From: Dyadobacter frigoris
Lineage (GTDB): Bacteria > Bacteroidota > Bacteroidia > Cytophagales > Spirosomataceae
Reading direction: 5' to 3'
Length of the DNA stretch: 64,000 nt
Assembly: GCF_005280585.1 (NCBI RefSeq)
Contig: NZ_SZVO01000002.1
Location: 629,005-693,004 of the forward strand
Shown here piece by piece: positions 48,449 to 58,500 of the stretch. Within the stretch, counting starts at the first letter, position 1; every line of letters begins with the position of its first letter. The position numbers were made by a program, and so were the translations under genes. The notes under the pieces were generated by a model. It had not been told where the DNA came from. It saw nothing but the letters and a program-made list of their open reading frames with translations, and ran no database searches.

Positions 48449-49237
48449 ATGAATCCCAAAACGCTGGTAAGACTAAGCAACATCATCGGCACTATCGCCA
48501 TCACCCTCTTAATTTATTGGGTCTTCATTTTTATTTCGTACCAGGTTTTTGGACTGAAACTCTTCCGGGAGAAAATAACCGAAACATTCTTCACCAGTAT
48601 AATTGGAATTTTGGCGTTAATGTTTGGAGCGTTGATCACCAATCTGATGTTCAACCTTACAAGAATTGCTGAAAAACATAATCTGGACGAAATCAATCCC
48701 ACAAAAACAGCCTCAAAACAACTGAAATGGCTCTTGGCACTTACCTTTCCAGTCATTTTGGGACTATTGTTTTTCGGGGACTATTTAACTTCAGAAAACA
48801 AGGAAAAACTTTTGATACAATCTGCACAGTCGATTATTAATGACAACTCAAAAAAAGCGGATAAACTTGTTAATTATTCCTTTGATAAAAAATGGATTAT
48901 GGAAACCGAGCACATACTGGATTTGTTGTCGAAGACCGATAAAAATTTCCCGAGCATTACTGTCATCGTTTCAGATTCCATAGATAATTCAAGAGTTTTG
49001 CTTGGATTTAGAAATTTCCAGCCGGTCAACGATACCTTGCCTCCATCCAGAATGACATACATTCAGGCGACGACAAAGGAAGAGCGGGAATATCTCTACA
49101 AAGTTTTTGAAAAAGGTAGCAAGGACATAAAATTTTCGGCAGAAAATGGTCAGTATCAACTATTTTACCCATATTTCAGCAATAACAAAAAAATAGTAAT
49201 CTATTTTTCAGACTATCAACGATATGGAATAAAGTAA
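48449..49237 (+). CDS. Membrane protein with an extracytoplasmic or cytoplasmic sensor-like domain
   Basis: A 262-residue protein I do not recognise. Three hydrophobic segments (about 12-32, 44-66 and 92-110) are followed by a soluble part of about 150 residues. The soluble part starts with a long helix (IQSAQSIINDNSKKADKLVN) and then has mixed strands and helices with the pattern of a sensor domain (SITVIVSDSIDNSRVLLGF). No kinase, HAMP or cyclase domain follows, so it is not a complete signalling protein. It shares the strand with the ICMT-like gene 49 bases upstream and is convergent with the phosphatase gene 14 bases away. Confidence 0.72.
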   Translation: MNPKTLVRLSNIIGTIAITLLIYWVFIFISYQVFGLKLFREKITETFFTSIIGILALMFGALITNLMFNLTRIAEKHNLDEINPTKTASKQLKWLLALTFPVILGLLFFGDYLTSENKEKLLIQSAQSIINDNSKKADKLVNYSFDKKWIMETEHILDLLSKTDKNFPSITVIVSDSIDNSRVLLGFRNFQPVNDTLPPSRMTYIQATTKEEREYLYKVFEKGSKDIKFSAENGQYQLFYPYFSNNKKIVIYFSDYQRYGIK

Positions 49238-49251
49238 TTATAGACTAAGAC

Positions 49252-51039
49252 CTATTTTACAATCTTAAATTCATCTTTCACATTTCCTGCCGGATCAAAA
49301 CATTTATAAATCAGCGTATTTCCCTTCATTGAAATATGCTGATAAAGTGGCCCGTCTTTATAGCGGACTACGGCGTAATCTTCCGGAAGCCATTCTTCCT
49401 GTTTGCCCGGAATACTGATTGACATGGTGTAAATAGTACCTTCCGCCGGAGATTTCATTTCCTTACCGTTATTCATCGGTTTTGTTCTCAAATAATAGTG
49501 CATATGCCCATTCATGACCATATCCACATGATATTTGTCGAACAATGTCCCCCACTCTTTTCGGATTTCATCATAGGGTTCAACAAAATTGTAAGGCGGA
49601 AAATGGAAGAAAACAAACTTCCATTTTGCCTTTGAGGTTTTAAGCTTTTCTTCAACCCAGGCACTTTGAGCCGGCACAGAAAGTGTCGCGTCAATCATCA
49701 AAAATAAAGCATCCTGATAATTGAAAGCATAAGTCATTTCTTTTGGCAAACCTTTCGGGCCATTCTCGGGTAAACTGAACATTTCCTGATACATGCCCGC
49801 GCCTAATCCGTCCTGGCTGTCATGATTTCCAGGAACGGGCATCAAAGGTTTTTGACGAAATACGCCACCTGAATACTGCCATAATTCATCCCATTCATCA
49901 CGGTTCAAACCGGTACTGACAAGATCTCCGGCGATGTCAAAAAAGGAAATTTCAGGATGTCGTTTTAAAGCCTTCTGCGCCATATCTCCCCAGATCGGCG
50001 ATTTGTGCGTATCTCCAAACCAGATAAATGAAAAGCCTTCATTAACAGGTGATTCTGTTTTAAAGCTTGCTGGAATTGACCATTCTCCCGTTTTCGAGCC
50101 CACGACATACTGATATTTTGTTCCCGATTTCAAACCTGTAAGTTTTGCAGTAAAACGGTTAACATAACGATCATTTTGCAGCAATCTGTCTTCCATTTTA
50201 AATACAGTAGCGGTTGATGTCAAAGTATCAGCAGACTTATCCTTCCAATATTTCACAACGCCATCTTTCGCTTCCATATTCGTTCTCCATTGAACATTCA
50301 CCGATGTTTTAGGACCATCACTCCATGTCAGCATAATCTGGTCAGGATTTTGGGAAGAAGGGAACAACGTTTTTCTGAACGCTCCCACCAAATGGGCTTC
50401 TCTTGCTCTTCCACGGACAGTTGTAAAAAGTTTTTGTCCAACCAGAGATTCCGGCATTTCTGTCAAAATCAGACTATCCCAGTCGTGGTACGTAAAGCCG
50501 CCCTTTTTCATCGTCATCAATGGAAATTCCGAAGGCAATATATTTGTAATTTTTAAATCATCGCCTTTTTTCTGCGGGCCTACGCTGATAAAATAGACAG
50601 GCCGGTTTTTATCAAAACCGTTAATACCTAATTCAATTTTCCCAGCATCGAAATTTTTCTGCCAGACTTCGTAAGTATAGCTTTCATTTTTGACAAACAT
50701 TTCTGTCTTTTTAAATCCGCTTTCTTCGATCCAGAATGGTATTACTTTCTGTTCTGAATCTCTCATTAATGAAACCGTCACCGGAACGTTTACATCAAAA
50801 GTCCAGAACTTTGTCGCCAGCGTATGAAGCTCATCTTTTTTCAAAAAAGTCATAATATATTTTTCCGAAATCGTGTCCAGCTGGGCAGGTTTCAGATTTT
50901 TGTAAAGCCTGGTAACGGCTTCATCTATTACCGTTTTTACCGTACCGGGTTCGGTTGATTTTTCATTTTTGCATGACAAAAAAATAAAAGAAAGCAGCAG
51001 GCAAAAAACAATATTTTTAAGAGTAAAAGGAGATTTCAT
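49252..51039 (-). CDS. Purple-acid-phosphatase-like lipoprotein
   Basis: A 595-residue exported lipoprotein (lipobox FLSC, Cys23). The N-terminal 200 residues are an unknown beta-rich region; a fibronectin-like domain covers about 230-325 and the metallophosphoesterase domain about 330-560. Metal motifs are visible: IWFGDTHKS, DIAGDLVSTG, PVPGNHDSQ and MNGHMHYYLRT, the set known from purple acid phosphatases. It should free phosphate from organic phosphate esters at the cell surface. It is the last gene of the SusCD locus, but a strong hairpin separates it from the PqaA-like gene, so it may be read less often or from its own start. Confidence 0.85.
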   Translation of the reverse strand: MKSPFTLKNIVFCLLLSFIFLSCKNEKSTEPGTVKTVIDEAVTRLYKNLKPAQLDTISEKYIMTFLKKDELHTLATKFWTFDVNVPVTVSLMRDSEQKVIPFWIEESGFKKTEMFVKNESYTYEVWQKNFDAGKIELGINGFDKNRPVYFISVGPQKKGDDLKITNILPSEFPLMTMKKGGFTYHDWDSLILTEMPESLVGQKLFTTVRGRAREAHLVGAFRKTLFPSSQNPDQIMLTWSDGPKTSVNVQWRTNMEAKDGVVKYWKDKSADTLTSTATVFKMEDRLLQNDRYVNRFTAKLTGLKSGTKYQYVVGSKTGEWSIPASFKTESPVNEGFSFIWFGDTHKSPIWGDMAQKALKRHPEISFFDIAGDLVSTGLNRDEWDELWQYSGGVFRQKPLMPVPGNHDSQDGLGAGMYQEMFSLPENGPKGLPKEMTYAFNYQDALFLMIDATLSVPAQSAWVEEKLKTSKAKWKFVFFHFPPYNFVEPYDEIRKEWGTLFDKYHVDMVMNGHMHYYLRTKPMNNGKEMKSPAEGTIYTMSISIPGKQEEWLPEDYAVVRYKDGPLYQHISMKGNTLIYKCFDPAGNVKDEFKIVK

Positions 51040-51073
51040 AACGAAAAGGTAAGTTTAGTTTAATAATCAAAAA

Positions 51074-51107
51074 AGTAACAGCATCGTTAAAAAACGATGC
51101 TGTTACT
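51074..51107 (-). terminator. Strong hairpin between the PqaA-like and phosphatase genes
   Basis: AGTAACAGCATCGTT (51074-51088) and AACGATGCTGTTACT (51093-51107) form a perfect 15-base stem with an AAAA loop, then a T run on the minus strand. It begins 20 bases after the PqaA-like stop and lies 35 bases before the phosphatase start. Confidence 0.88.
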
Positions 51108-51126
51108 GTATTTTCACTTCCAAAAA

Positions 51127-52488
51127 TTACAATACTGCTTTATCATTAGTAAGGAAAACGCGTGTACTTTCCGTGTATGTACCACCATTAGCATCCTTGT
51201 ATTTCAAATCAACATAAAATGCTCGGAAACCACTTGGGGGAAATGCCTGATTTACATTAATTTTTGCTTTGTTTTTGATACCCAGACTTTTACTCGTCCA
51301 TTTATCGTCTCTGATATCCTGGTCTTTTGAGTCCGCCGACCAGAGAATTACGTCCACCAAAGGATCCGCGGAGGCTTTTACAGCAATATTTACACCCTTT
51401 TTATCCGCAGTTTCTTTCCATTCGCAAACCGGATAAGGGCTTTTTGTCATCGTATTACCAAAAAAAGCGCTCAAAGCCTCCATAGCCTGTTTTCCACCGC
51501 CAAGGTTGTGGCCTGCATTCGGAACATAGTGCAGCATATTATTCCCCGGAATATCTTTCAGATAATTTTTAATATTATCCACCACCCAATATTCATCGTT
51601 TGTCCCCATGATAATTAATTTCGGCATCGTCAGTTTTGCACGGTAGGAATACGGATCGATCATGGTTGTGATAGCCGCACCATCCGGCGTTTTACTGTTT
51701 TGCGGAATGCCAAGTTTTACATAATCCTCGATCTGGATGCTGTAATCACCCCAGGATTTTATCTGGTATTCAAGGCTCACAGGCATATTCAGAATGTCAA
51801 TTACCATTGGGGCAATTGCAACTACCCGTTTGTCATTAGCGCCCGTAAGCCAGGTTGTCCAGCCACGTTTTGAAGCGCCGGAAACGACAAAGCGATTTAC
51901 TTCATGTTTCAGTTTTTGTTTTGAAAATTCCTGAACAACATCCATAGCGCGCACAGCACTTTTTACCATTGGGAAAAGTAACGGCCAGCTATAATCCTTA
52001 TCCTTTTTGAAATTATGCAGCGTATAAGAAATCAACGCATCCTCTGTCAAATCTCCAAAAAATGGCTGGTTTGGCGTTTGTTTTAATAAGGTAACAATAG
52101 CATTATTGGATTTGGCAACCCCGCCAAGTGTTACCAGTAAATCGTCATCTTTTTTATTATTCCAATTCGGAAGTTCATCTTTATTGGATCCGCCGGTTAT
52201 GAACAGCAATGCCCCGTCAAATTTATTATCCTTCGGCACCATGATTGTCATTTGATGCGTCCACGTAAACTCACGCCACTTTTGCGACGTTACAAGAAGA
52301 TTATAAAAAGTGACATCATTTTGCGTATAGGTATCTTTCAATTCCCATTTTAATGATTTATCTCCATTGTCAAGATAACTTTGAAGGGCAGTTTCCGGTG
52401 TTATTGCTTTTTGTGCCTGTACGGTAAACGTAAAAATTAATTGGATAAAAAGTATTTTCAGGGCCAAACCAAATCTATTCTTTCTCAT
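51127..52488 (-). CDS. PhoPQ-activated PqaA-type alpha/beta hydrolase
   Basis: A 453-residue exported protein (signal peptide ends near VQAQ, residue 26). The region from about 60 to 360 is the PqaA (PhoPQ-activated pathogenicity-related) hydrolase domain. The nucleophile elbow is VSGASKRGWTTW with Ser206; the acid and His are probably in TNDEYWVVDN and AGHNLGGG. The C-terminal 80 residues form a beta domain. Substrates of the family are not known. It starts 32 bases after the ceramidase-like gene and should share its transcript. The name reflects a Salmonella relative and does not imply virulence. Confidence 0.88.
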   Translation of the reverse strand: MRKNRFGLALKILFIQLIFTFTVQAQKAITPETALQSYLDNGDKSLKWELKDTYTQNDVTFYNLLVTSQKWREFTWTHQMTIMVPKDNKFDGALLFITGGSNKDELPNWNNKKDDDLLVTLGGVAKSNNAIVTLLKQTPNQPFFGDLTEDALISYTLHNFKKDKDYSWPLLFPMVKSAVRAMDVVQEFSKQKLKHEVNRFVVSGASKRGWTTWLTGANDKRVVAIAPMVIDILNMPVSLEYQIKSWGDYSIQIEDYVKLGIPQNSKTPDGAAITTMIDPYSYRAKLTMPKLIIMGTNDEYWVVDNIKNYLKDIPGNNMLHYVPNAGHNLGGGKQAMEALSAFFGNTMTKSPYPVCEWKETADKKGVNIAVKASADPLVDVILWSADSKDQDIRDDKWTSKSLGIKNKAKINVNQAFPPSGFRAFYVDLKYKDANGGTYTESTRVFLTNDKAVL

Positions 52489-52520
52489 TGCGCAGAAGGT
52501 TTTGTTTATTGAATTAAAAA

Positions 52521-53831
52521 TTATTTGTTAGCATTACTTTGTACAATATTCGTGTCAAAACCTTCCGGCTTAGGACTTTCTGAAATCAGTTTCAGTGCTT
52601 GTTCAATATAAATTTCGCCTGTCATTTCTCCCAGGCTTGTTCTGCTTACATACTCGTAACGCTTGAAACTGTTGAAATCTACTTTTGTCAGCATATAACC
52701 AAAAGCGTCATTCGTCAACCCAAACAGAAATGGTAATTTTGTATTCATTTTCCGTTTTACATAATAGCCAATGTTAGGAAGTGCTTCCCCGGGAATCGTT
52801 AAAATCTGGGCGGTTCCGATGTTCAAAAGATTCAGTTGTGTTGAAACTTTATTCGGACCAGACATTTCATTTTTGATAGGAGAATTTTTAAGAATGTATC
52901 GCATAATCTCAGAATCCACCGGAAATTCAATTTTTCTTGAAGTACAATAAAGTGAGGGATTCTGCTGAATTTCTGCTGTGTTAACAATTCGCAATGCCTC
53001 ATCGGCCAGCAGTTCACCGATACGTTTGCATTCCTGCCAGTTATTTGCTTCTTTTTTATCCTCCGTCCGGTTATCAGCTGTGACCATTCCCCCTTGCGCG
53101 CCATTCATAAAAAGAGCGATGCCACCCGTTTGAGATTCTATTCTTTCATAAAGTGGCCCGCAGAGATCGGGACTTAAAATCCCTCTTCCCGAGCCAATGA
53201 CTTCCGGGTGAATTGCATAATTGACCAACGTCGCAATAACTTTTCCTTTGTTTTTCCCTGAATTTGAAATCGCCTGAATGACTCCGCAACGCGGATCATA
53301 AAGCTGATCAGCATAATAATTATAAGCAATTTTCCCTTTTGCCTCTCCTACTGCAATTTTCAAAGAAGCCGGTTCCAGATTTTTGACGGCTTCATTCACT
53401 GCATCGGCGATCTGTTTTGTACACCAATCCAGATAATTCAAATCGGCAAAAGTTTCACCTTTTTCATTTGGAAAAGCATAAGCATCCGGCCCGCTATGAG
53501 TATGCGTAGCGCCTATCAAAACATTTTCAGGAGCGATACCTTTAATCAACGCTCTGGATTTATTCCCCAAAGCAGCCGGCCAACCCAGATTATCCACATT
53601 GACTATGGCAATTCGGGTTGCACCTTTTTCCAAAACTAAAACCCGGGCAAACAGATCACCATTTTTTTCGGTTGATTTTTTTGGTGTTCCAATACCTCCC
53701 AAAACTGGCAAAAGCGGATTTGGCGTAATGATTCTGACGGCACCTGCTGCCTTAAAACTTTGGGCAAAACAGCTCGAAACTGTTAGAAAAATAAGGCTCA
53801 GATAAATCAAAAATGCTTTTCTCATCATCAA
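52521..53831 (-). CDS. Neutral-ceramidase-like metal hydrolase, unusual active site
   Basis: A 436-residue exported protein; the signal region ends VSSC-FAQ, so either a lipoprotein (Cys21) or cleaved near Gln24. It matches the N-terminal domain of neutral/alkaline non-lysosomal ceramidases. Zinc-ligand segments are kept: GATHTHSGPD (H110, H112) and YAIHPEV (H208), plus IPGEALP and TNDAFGYML near the end. The usual nucleophile motif GDVSPN is replaced by GGMVTADN (about 247-254), so the catalytic Ser is absent, and the C-terminal Ig-like domain of true ceramidases is missing. It may be a hydrolase for another amide or ester. It follows the SusD gene in one operon. Confidence 0.85.
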   Translation of the reverse strand: MMMRKAFLIYLSLIFLTVSSCFAQSFKAAGAVRIITPNPLLPVLGGIGTPKKSTEKNGDLFARVLVLEKGATRIAIVNVDNLGWPAALGNKSRALIKGIAPENVLIGATHTHSGPDAYAFPNEKGETFADLNYLDWCTKQIADAVNEAVKNLEPASLKIAVGEAKGKIAYNYYADQLYDPRCGVIQAISNSGKNKGKVIATLVNYAIHPEVIGSGRGILSPDLCGPLYERIESQTGGIALFMNGAQGGMVTADNRTEDKKEANNWQECKRIGELLADEALRIVNTAEIQQNPSLYCTSRKIEFPVDSEIMRYILKNSPIKNEMSGPNKVSTQLNLLNIGTAQILTIPGEALPNIGYYVKRKMNTKLPFLFGLTNDAFGYMLTKVDFNSFKRYEYVSRTSLGEMTGEIYIEQALKLISESPKPEGFDTNIVQSNANK

Positions 53832-53844
53832 CTTTAATAATAAT

Positions 53845-53867
53845 GAGGGCAGCTCGTCACTGCCCTC
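53845..53867 (-). terminator. Intercistronic hairpin between SusD and ceramidase-like genes
   Basis: GAGGGCAG (53845-53852) pairs with CTGCCCTC (53860-53867), with a 7-base loop. The T tract on the minus strand is weak (ATTATTATT), so it may only lower read-through into the downstream enzyme genes. Confidence 0.6.
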
Positions 53868-53933
53868 TATTTACATTCACCAAAGGTTATACTCAGATTA
53901 AAACCTCACCGTACTATTCCTTTGCTATTATTT

Positions 53934-55577
53934 CTACCAAGGTTTGCCTGCACCCTGAATTACCCACGGCTTTGACCATGCACTGTTTTTCCCATCCGCC
54001 GCAGAATAAGTTGTTGATTCCAGCTTATTGATCGCATCGTCAGCGTTTGCTTTATTAAGATTTCTCTCATCAAGCATATAATAAAACCTGACCGGAAGTA
54101 CAGCTCTTTTGCCCTGTGGACCGGTTTGAAGTACAGGATAACCCGTTCTTTTATAATCAAACCAGGCTTCACTTGCGGCTGTCCAGCTTGCAATCCATTT
54201 TTGCTCAATGATCTGTTTCTGTGTTTTGTTATATGCAACGCCAGGCTGTGCTACGTAAGCGGCATAAGAACTTGCCAGTCCCCAGGCTGTAAACGAAGCC
54301 TGAATCGCCGCTTTGTAGTGCGTTTCCGCATCACCGGCTGCCCATCCTTTTTGCGCAGCCTCGGCCAGAATAAAATGGACCTCTGCAGCCGACATTAATC
54401 TTGCTTTCAGCAAATCACCTTTTGGGGCTTTATACATCGTATTTAACCAGGAAACATGCGGATTGTCAGCACCTTGTGCAGCGGTTGGGCTCATGTTGTA
54501 ACTTGCTCCCGATAAAAGTGAAACAGGCAAACCAACATAATTCTGATTGGTATCGATTGGAATGCCGGCTACTTTATCCGGTGACAAATAACGTTTTCCG
54601 TTTTTAATTACATCTGATTTCGCAGGTAGTGTTGGATCGATAACCAGTGGAATCTGCACTTTATTTGCCCAGACACCCAGGCGCGGATCATTTACGCCAA
54701 GCATTGCTTTTACCAAAGTATTACACATTTTTATTCTTCTGTAATTACTTTCGCTTGCATCATCTCTTGTGTTGGCCGGCCATGAATCCGCGCTGCTGTT
54801 TCCGGCAAAACCCATTGTTGCATCGTCAGCCGCAACATTCATGATTGGATATTGTGTTGCGTTACCAACAATTTTCTCAATTCCGGCTTTGGCAACCTCA
54901 GGTTTTTTATCAGAAATCCGCATGTAATATCTCAGTGCCAAAGAATTGGCAAGTTTTCTCCATTTGGCAGGATCACCTGCATAATATACATCCGGAGTAG
55001 CGATCGTGCTATTATATTCCGCTTTGGATTTTGACAAAAGCGTATTTGCTTTGTCAAGATCTGCCAGTATTCCGGTGTATATATCTTCCTGACTGTCAAA
55101 AGCCGGAAATATATTTTCAGAACCACCCAACGATGCCTTTAAAGCATGTGAATAGGGAGCATTGCCCCAAAGATCGGTGATCAGACCAAAAACCATTGAC
55201 TTCATGACCAGCGATACGCCTTGTTGCAGCGGAAAATTTAATTCCACAGCGCGATCATAAACATATTGGTTATTGGTAAGAATGGCATACCAGCCGCTCC
55301 ATGTATTGGTTTGCCCCCAGTCGTAATCGTTGTGATCACCGCTCCATCCATCCTTTTGCGTATGCTGCATCAGGCCGCCAATGATCTGGTCATAATTCAG
55401 GCTTACAAGCTGTTTTCCGGTTTCAGTAAGCACTGTAGAAAGTACCAGATTTGGGTTGGCCGAAGTGGGGTCCACGCCGTTTGGGTTCTTGTTCACCTCC
55501 GTTAAATCTTTACAGGAAGAGGCAAGAAATACTGACACCATCAGTACGATTGATTTTATATATGTAGTCTTCATCAT
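53934..55577 (-). CDS. SusD/RagB-family nutrient-binding lipoprotein
   Basis: A 547-residue surface lipoprotein (lipobox ASSC, Cys22). It belongs to the SusD-like group often annotated as SusD/RagB family nutrient-binding outer membrane lipoprotein: NKNPNGVDPTSANP after the Cys, TPR-like helices through the middle (GDPAKWRKLANSLALRYYMR), and a late EQKWIASWTAASEAWFDYKR segment. It forms the lid of the SusC channel encoded 19 bases upstream and binds the nutrient. The ligand is unknown; downstream enzymes suggest a lipid-like or ester-containing compound. Confidence 0.93.
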   Translation of the reverse strand: MMKTTYIKSIVLMVSVFLASSCKDLTEVNKNPNGVDPTSANPNLVLSTVLTETGKQLVSLNYDQIIGGLMQHTQKDGWSGDHNDYDWGQTNTWSGWYAILTNNQYVYDRAVELNFPLQQGVSLVMKSMVFGLITDLWGNAPYSHALKASLGGSENIFPAFDSQEDIYTGILADLDKANTLLSKSKAEYNSTIATPDVYYAGDPAKWRKLANSLALRYYMRISDKKPEVAKAGIEKIVGNATQYPIMNVAADDATMGFAGNSSADSWPANTRDDASESNYRRIKMCNTLVKAMLGVNDPRLGVWANKVQIPLVIDPTLPAKSDVIKNGKRYLSPDKVAGIPIDTNQNYVGLPVSLLSGASYNMSPTAAQGADNPHVSWLNTMYKAPKGDLLKARLMSAAEVHFILAEAAQKGWAAGDAETHYKAAIQASFTAWGLASSYAAYVAQPGVAYNKTQKQIIEQKWIASWTAASEAWFDYKRTGYPVLQTGPQGKRAVLPVRFYYMLDERNLNKANADDAINKLESTTYSAADGKNSAWSKPWVIQGAGKPW

Positions 55578-55596
55578 GAATCAATTTGAACCGTTT

Positions 55597-58500
55597 TTAA
55601 AAAGTTAAACCAAGCTTAAATCCAACAGGAATAACCCAGGGCGTAACATTGTATCTTTCAATTCCCTGTTTAAACTGGCTTCCAGAACCTTGTGTACCGG
55701 ATTCAACCTGAAAAGCTGTTTCAGGATCAATGTTAATTTTGGCTTTTGTCCAAAGAATAATATTTCTGCTGTAAACCGAGAAATTGGCACTTTGCATACC
55801 AATCTTTTTCGCAAAATTCACAGGCAGATCATATCCGAACGATATTTCTCTCAATTTGACAAAAGAAGCATCATAGGTAAATGGACGTGTGAACGACCAG
55901 GTTGTGGCGCCCGCTAGTGGCAGAAATTGTGTTCCGGTTCCACCCAGATTTTCCTTATAGCCAGTAGGATTTCCTGCTGCATCATAACCTGTCGCAATAA
56001 CACCTGGAATGAAAACTCCACCATGAGGAAGAGGAATGCCGCTATAATTAACCGGAAAACTTCCATAATCCGGTGTTGGACCTCCTACAAGTGGAAATAC
56101 GTTTCCGTTAATTTTGATCTGTTTTTCCTGATTTGCTACCAGGTGATCTCTTAATGCATCACCGCTCAGCCCGTTTGGATTGATCAGCTTGTCATAAAAA
56201 AGTTGTGAATGACCATCTTCTTCACCGTAACGATAGGTTTGTGAAACAAAACTTCCACCATTACGCCAGTCAAACGTCATATTTAAACTGAATCCCTTAT
56301 ACGCAAGTGAAACCTGGCCGCCAAGTGTGAATTTAGGATTGAAATTGCCAATTTTATTTTTTGTATTAATCGCATCCACAGACTGCCATTTACCGGTTTT
56401 ATCCAGAATCGGATAACCATAGTAAGGCGAAGTTTTGTCTGTTACCGTTACAACCTGCGCATCGTAAATATCCCCAACCTGTTCGCCAACATAAGTCCAG
56501 GCACCACCTTTTGCATCTGTCCATAAGGTAAAATACGGCAGGTCATCCGACAATCTTTTAATTGTGGTACGGTTCCTGCTAAGGTTAGCATTGACATCCA
56601 GGCGCCATCCGTTTTTATTTAGAGGCGTTCCGCCCAAAGTCAATTCTATACCTTTACTTTCTAAAAGTCCGGCGTTGATACTTTTTGTGGTATAACCCGA
56701 TGATGGAGGTAGTTTCGTGCTTAAAATCTGGTTTTTATTTTCGGCCATATAATAGGTCGCACCGAAACGTAACCTGTTCTGGAACATATTCAGGTCTGCT
56801 CCTACTTCATAAGAGGTAGAAATTTCCGGTTTCAGGTTCAGGTTGAAAAGATTACCGGGCACAGTAAGTCTTGGAACACCATTCCAGGTTCCGGCATTGC
56901 CCAGCGTGCTTAACAATGAATAAGGATTCGCATCATTACCAACTTGTGCGACACCTCCTCTAATTTTCAGCATATTGATCTTATCCGTCATCGGAATCAT
57001 TTCATTGATCAAAAGACTCAAAGATGCCGAAGGGTAAAAATAAGAATTGTTGGCGGCCGGTAATGTACTTGTCCAGTCATTTCTGGCTGTTATATCAAGA
57101 TACACCATTTCCTTGTAGCTCAAATTGGCCAATGCGTAAGCACTGTAAACTGATCTTTTGTAAGAACTGCTGTTATAAGTGAGGTTTGCAGGTAAAATAT
57201 TCTGAATTGTGAAAACGCCCGGAACAATCAGGCCCGTACCATTGGTAGAAGAATTGGCCACAGTAGAGCCATTCTGATTTCTGTCATTTGCACCCGCAGA
57301 TATTGAGAATGCGAAACTTTTCAGTGTTTTATGATAGGTGGCAAGGAAATCCGTATTGCTTTCAAACGTTGCGATATTGGTCAAACCATAGGCTCCATTT
57401 GGCTCAGAGGTATAACTATTAGCAATTGTTGTTTGTCTTTTTTCCTGATATGTATCAAGAGAATAACGTCCAAAAATGCTCAATTCTGGTGTAATCTGCC
57501 ATTCTGCTTTTACATTTCCAAAAACGCGGTCTCTTACAAAACTGTTTTTCACCTCGTTTGCAAGGAAATAAGGATTGTTGAAAACGCCTTTATATTGAGA
57601 GCGTTGCTGCAAACCTTCTTGTCCCGGCAGCCAGTAATCTTTCAAATCACGGATATCCGTATGCGGCGAAACTCCGTAAGCCCATTGAAGTGGATTTGTT
57701 CCTCTGTTTCCGGCAGGGCGGTTATTAGAATTGTTACGACTAAAATCCAAATTACTGCTCACTCTCACTTTCTGGCTAACCTTAACCGATGTGTTCAGGC
57801 TTAAACTATTTCTGAACAAATCTGAATTTGGAATAATACCACGGTTTGTCATATTGGCGTAGGACAAACGATACGTTACCATATCCGTGCTGTTGGAAAT
57901 GGATACACCGTTTGTTGTTGTAATACCAGTTTGTACAAAATTCTTAACGTTGTTTTTATGCGAAACCAGCGGCATGGCAATCTGTTTTCCGTCTGCTCCG
58001 ATAGGACTGTTCCATTGTACAGCTTCATAACCTTTATCCAGTGCTGCTCCATAAGTTGCTGTAATACTTTCATCCACCAGTTTTCCAAAAGGATTACTGT
58101 ATGGATTGTTTGTAATAGAAGTTGGAATGGCTGAATATTGGCCCGATCCGAATTCTGTCTGCCATTTCAAATATTTATATGGTTTATCAAAAACGGTATT
58201 TGAAGTAAGGGTAACCGTCATTTTCTTTACTTTTGAACCACTTTTTGTTGTGATCAAAACAACACCATTTCCTGCTCTTGAACCATAAAGTGCGGCTGCA
58301 CTCGGGCCTTTCAGGATAGAAACATTTTCAATATCATCCGGGTTAATGCTGGAAAGTGCATTGCCATAATCCACTTTGTTATCGGTTCCAATCTCGGTTA
58401 CGTTATTTAAGGTATTGGCAATCGGAACTCCATCTACTACAAATAAAGGCTGATTATCATTACTCAAAGATTTTGCACCACGGATAACCATACTCACCGA

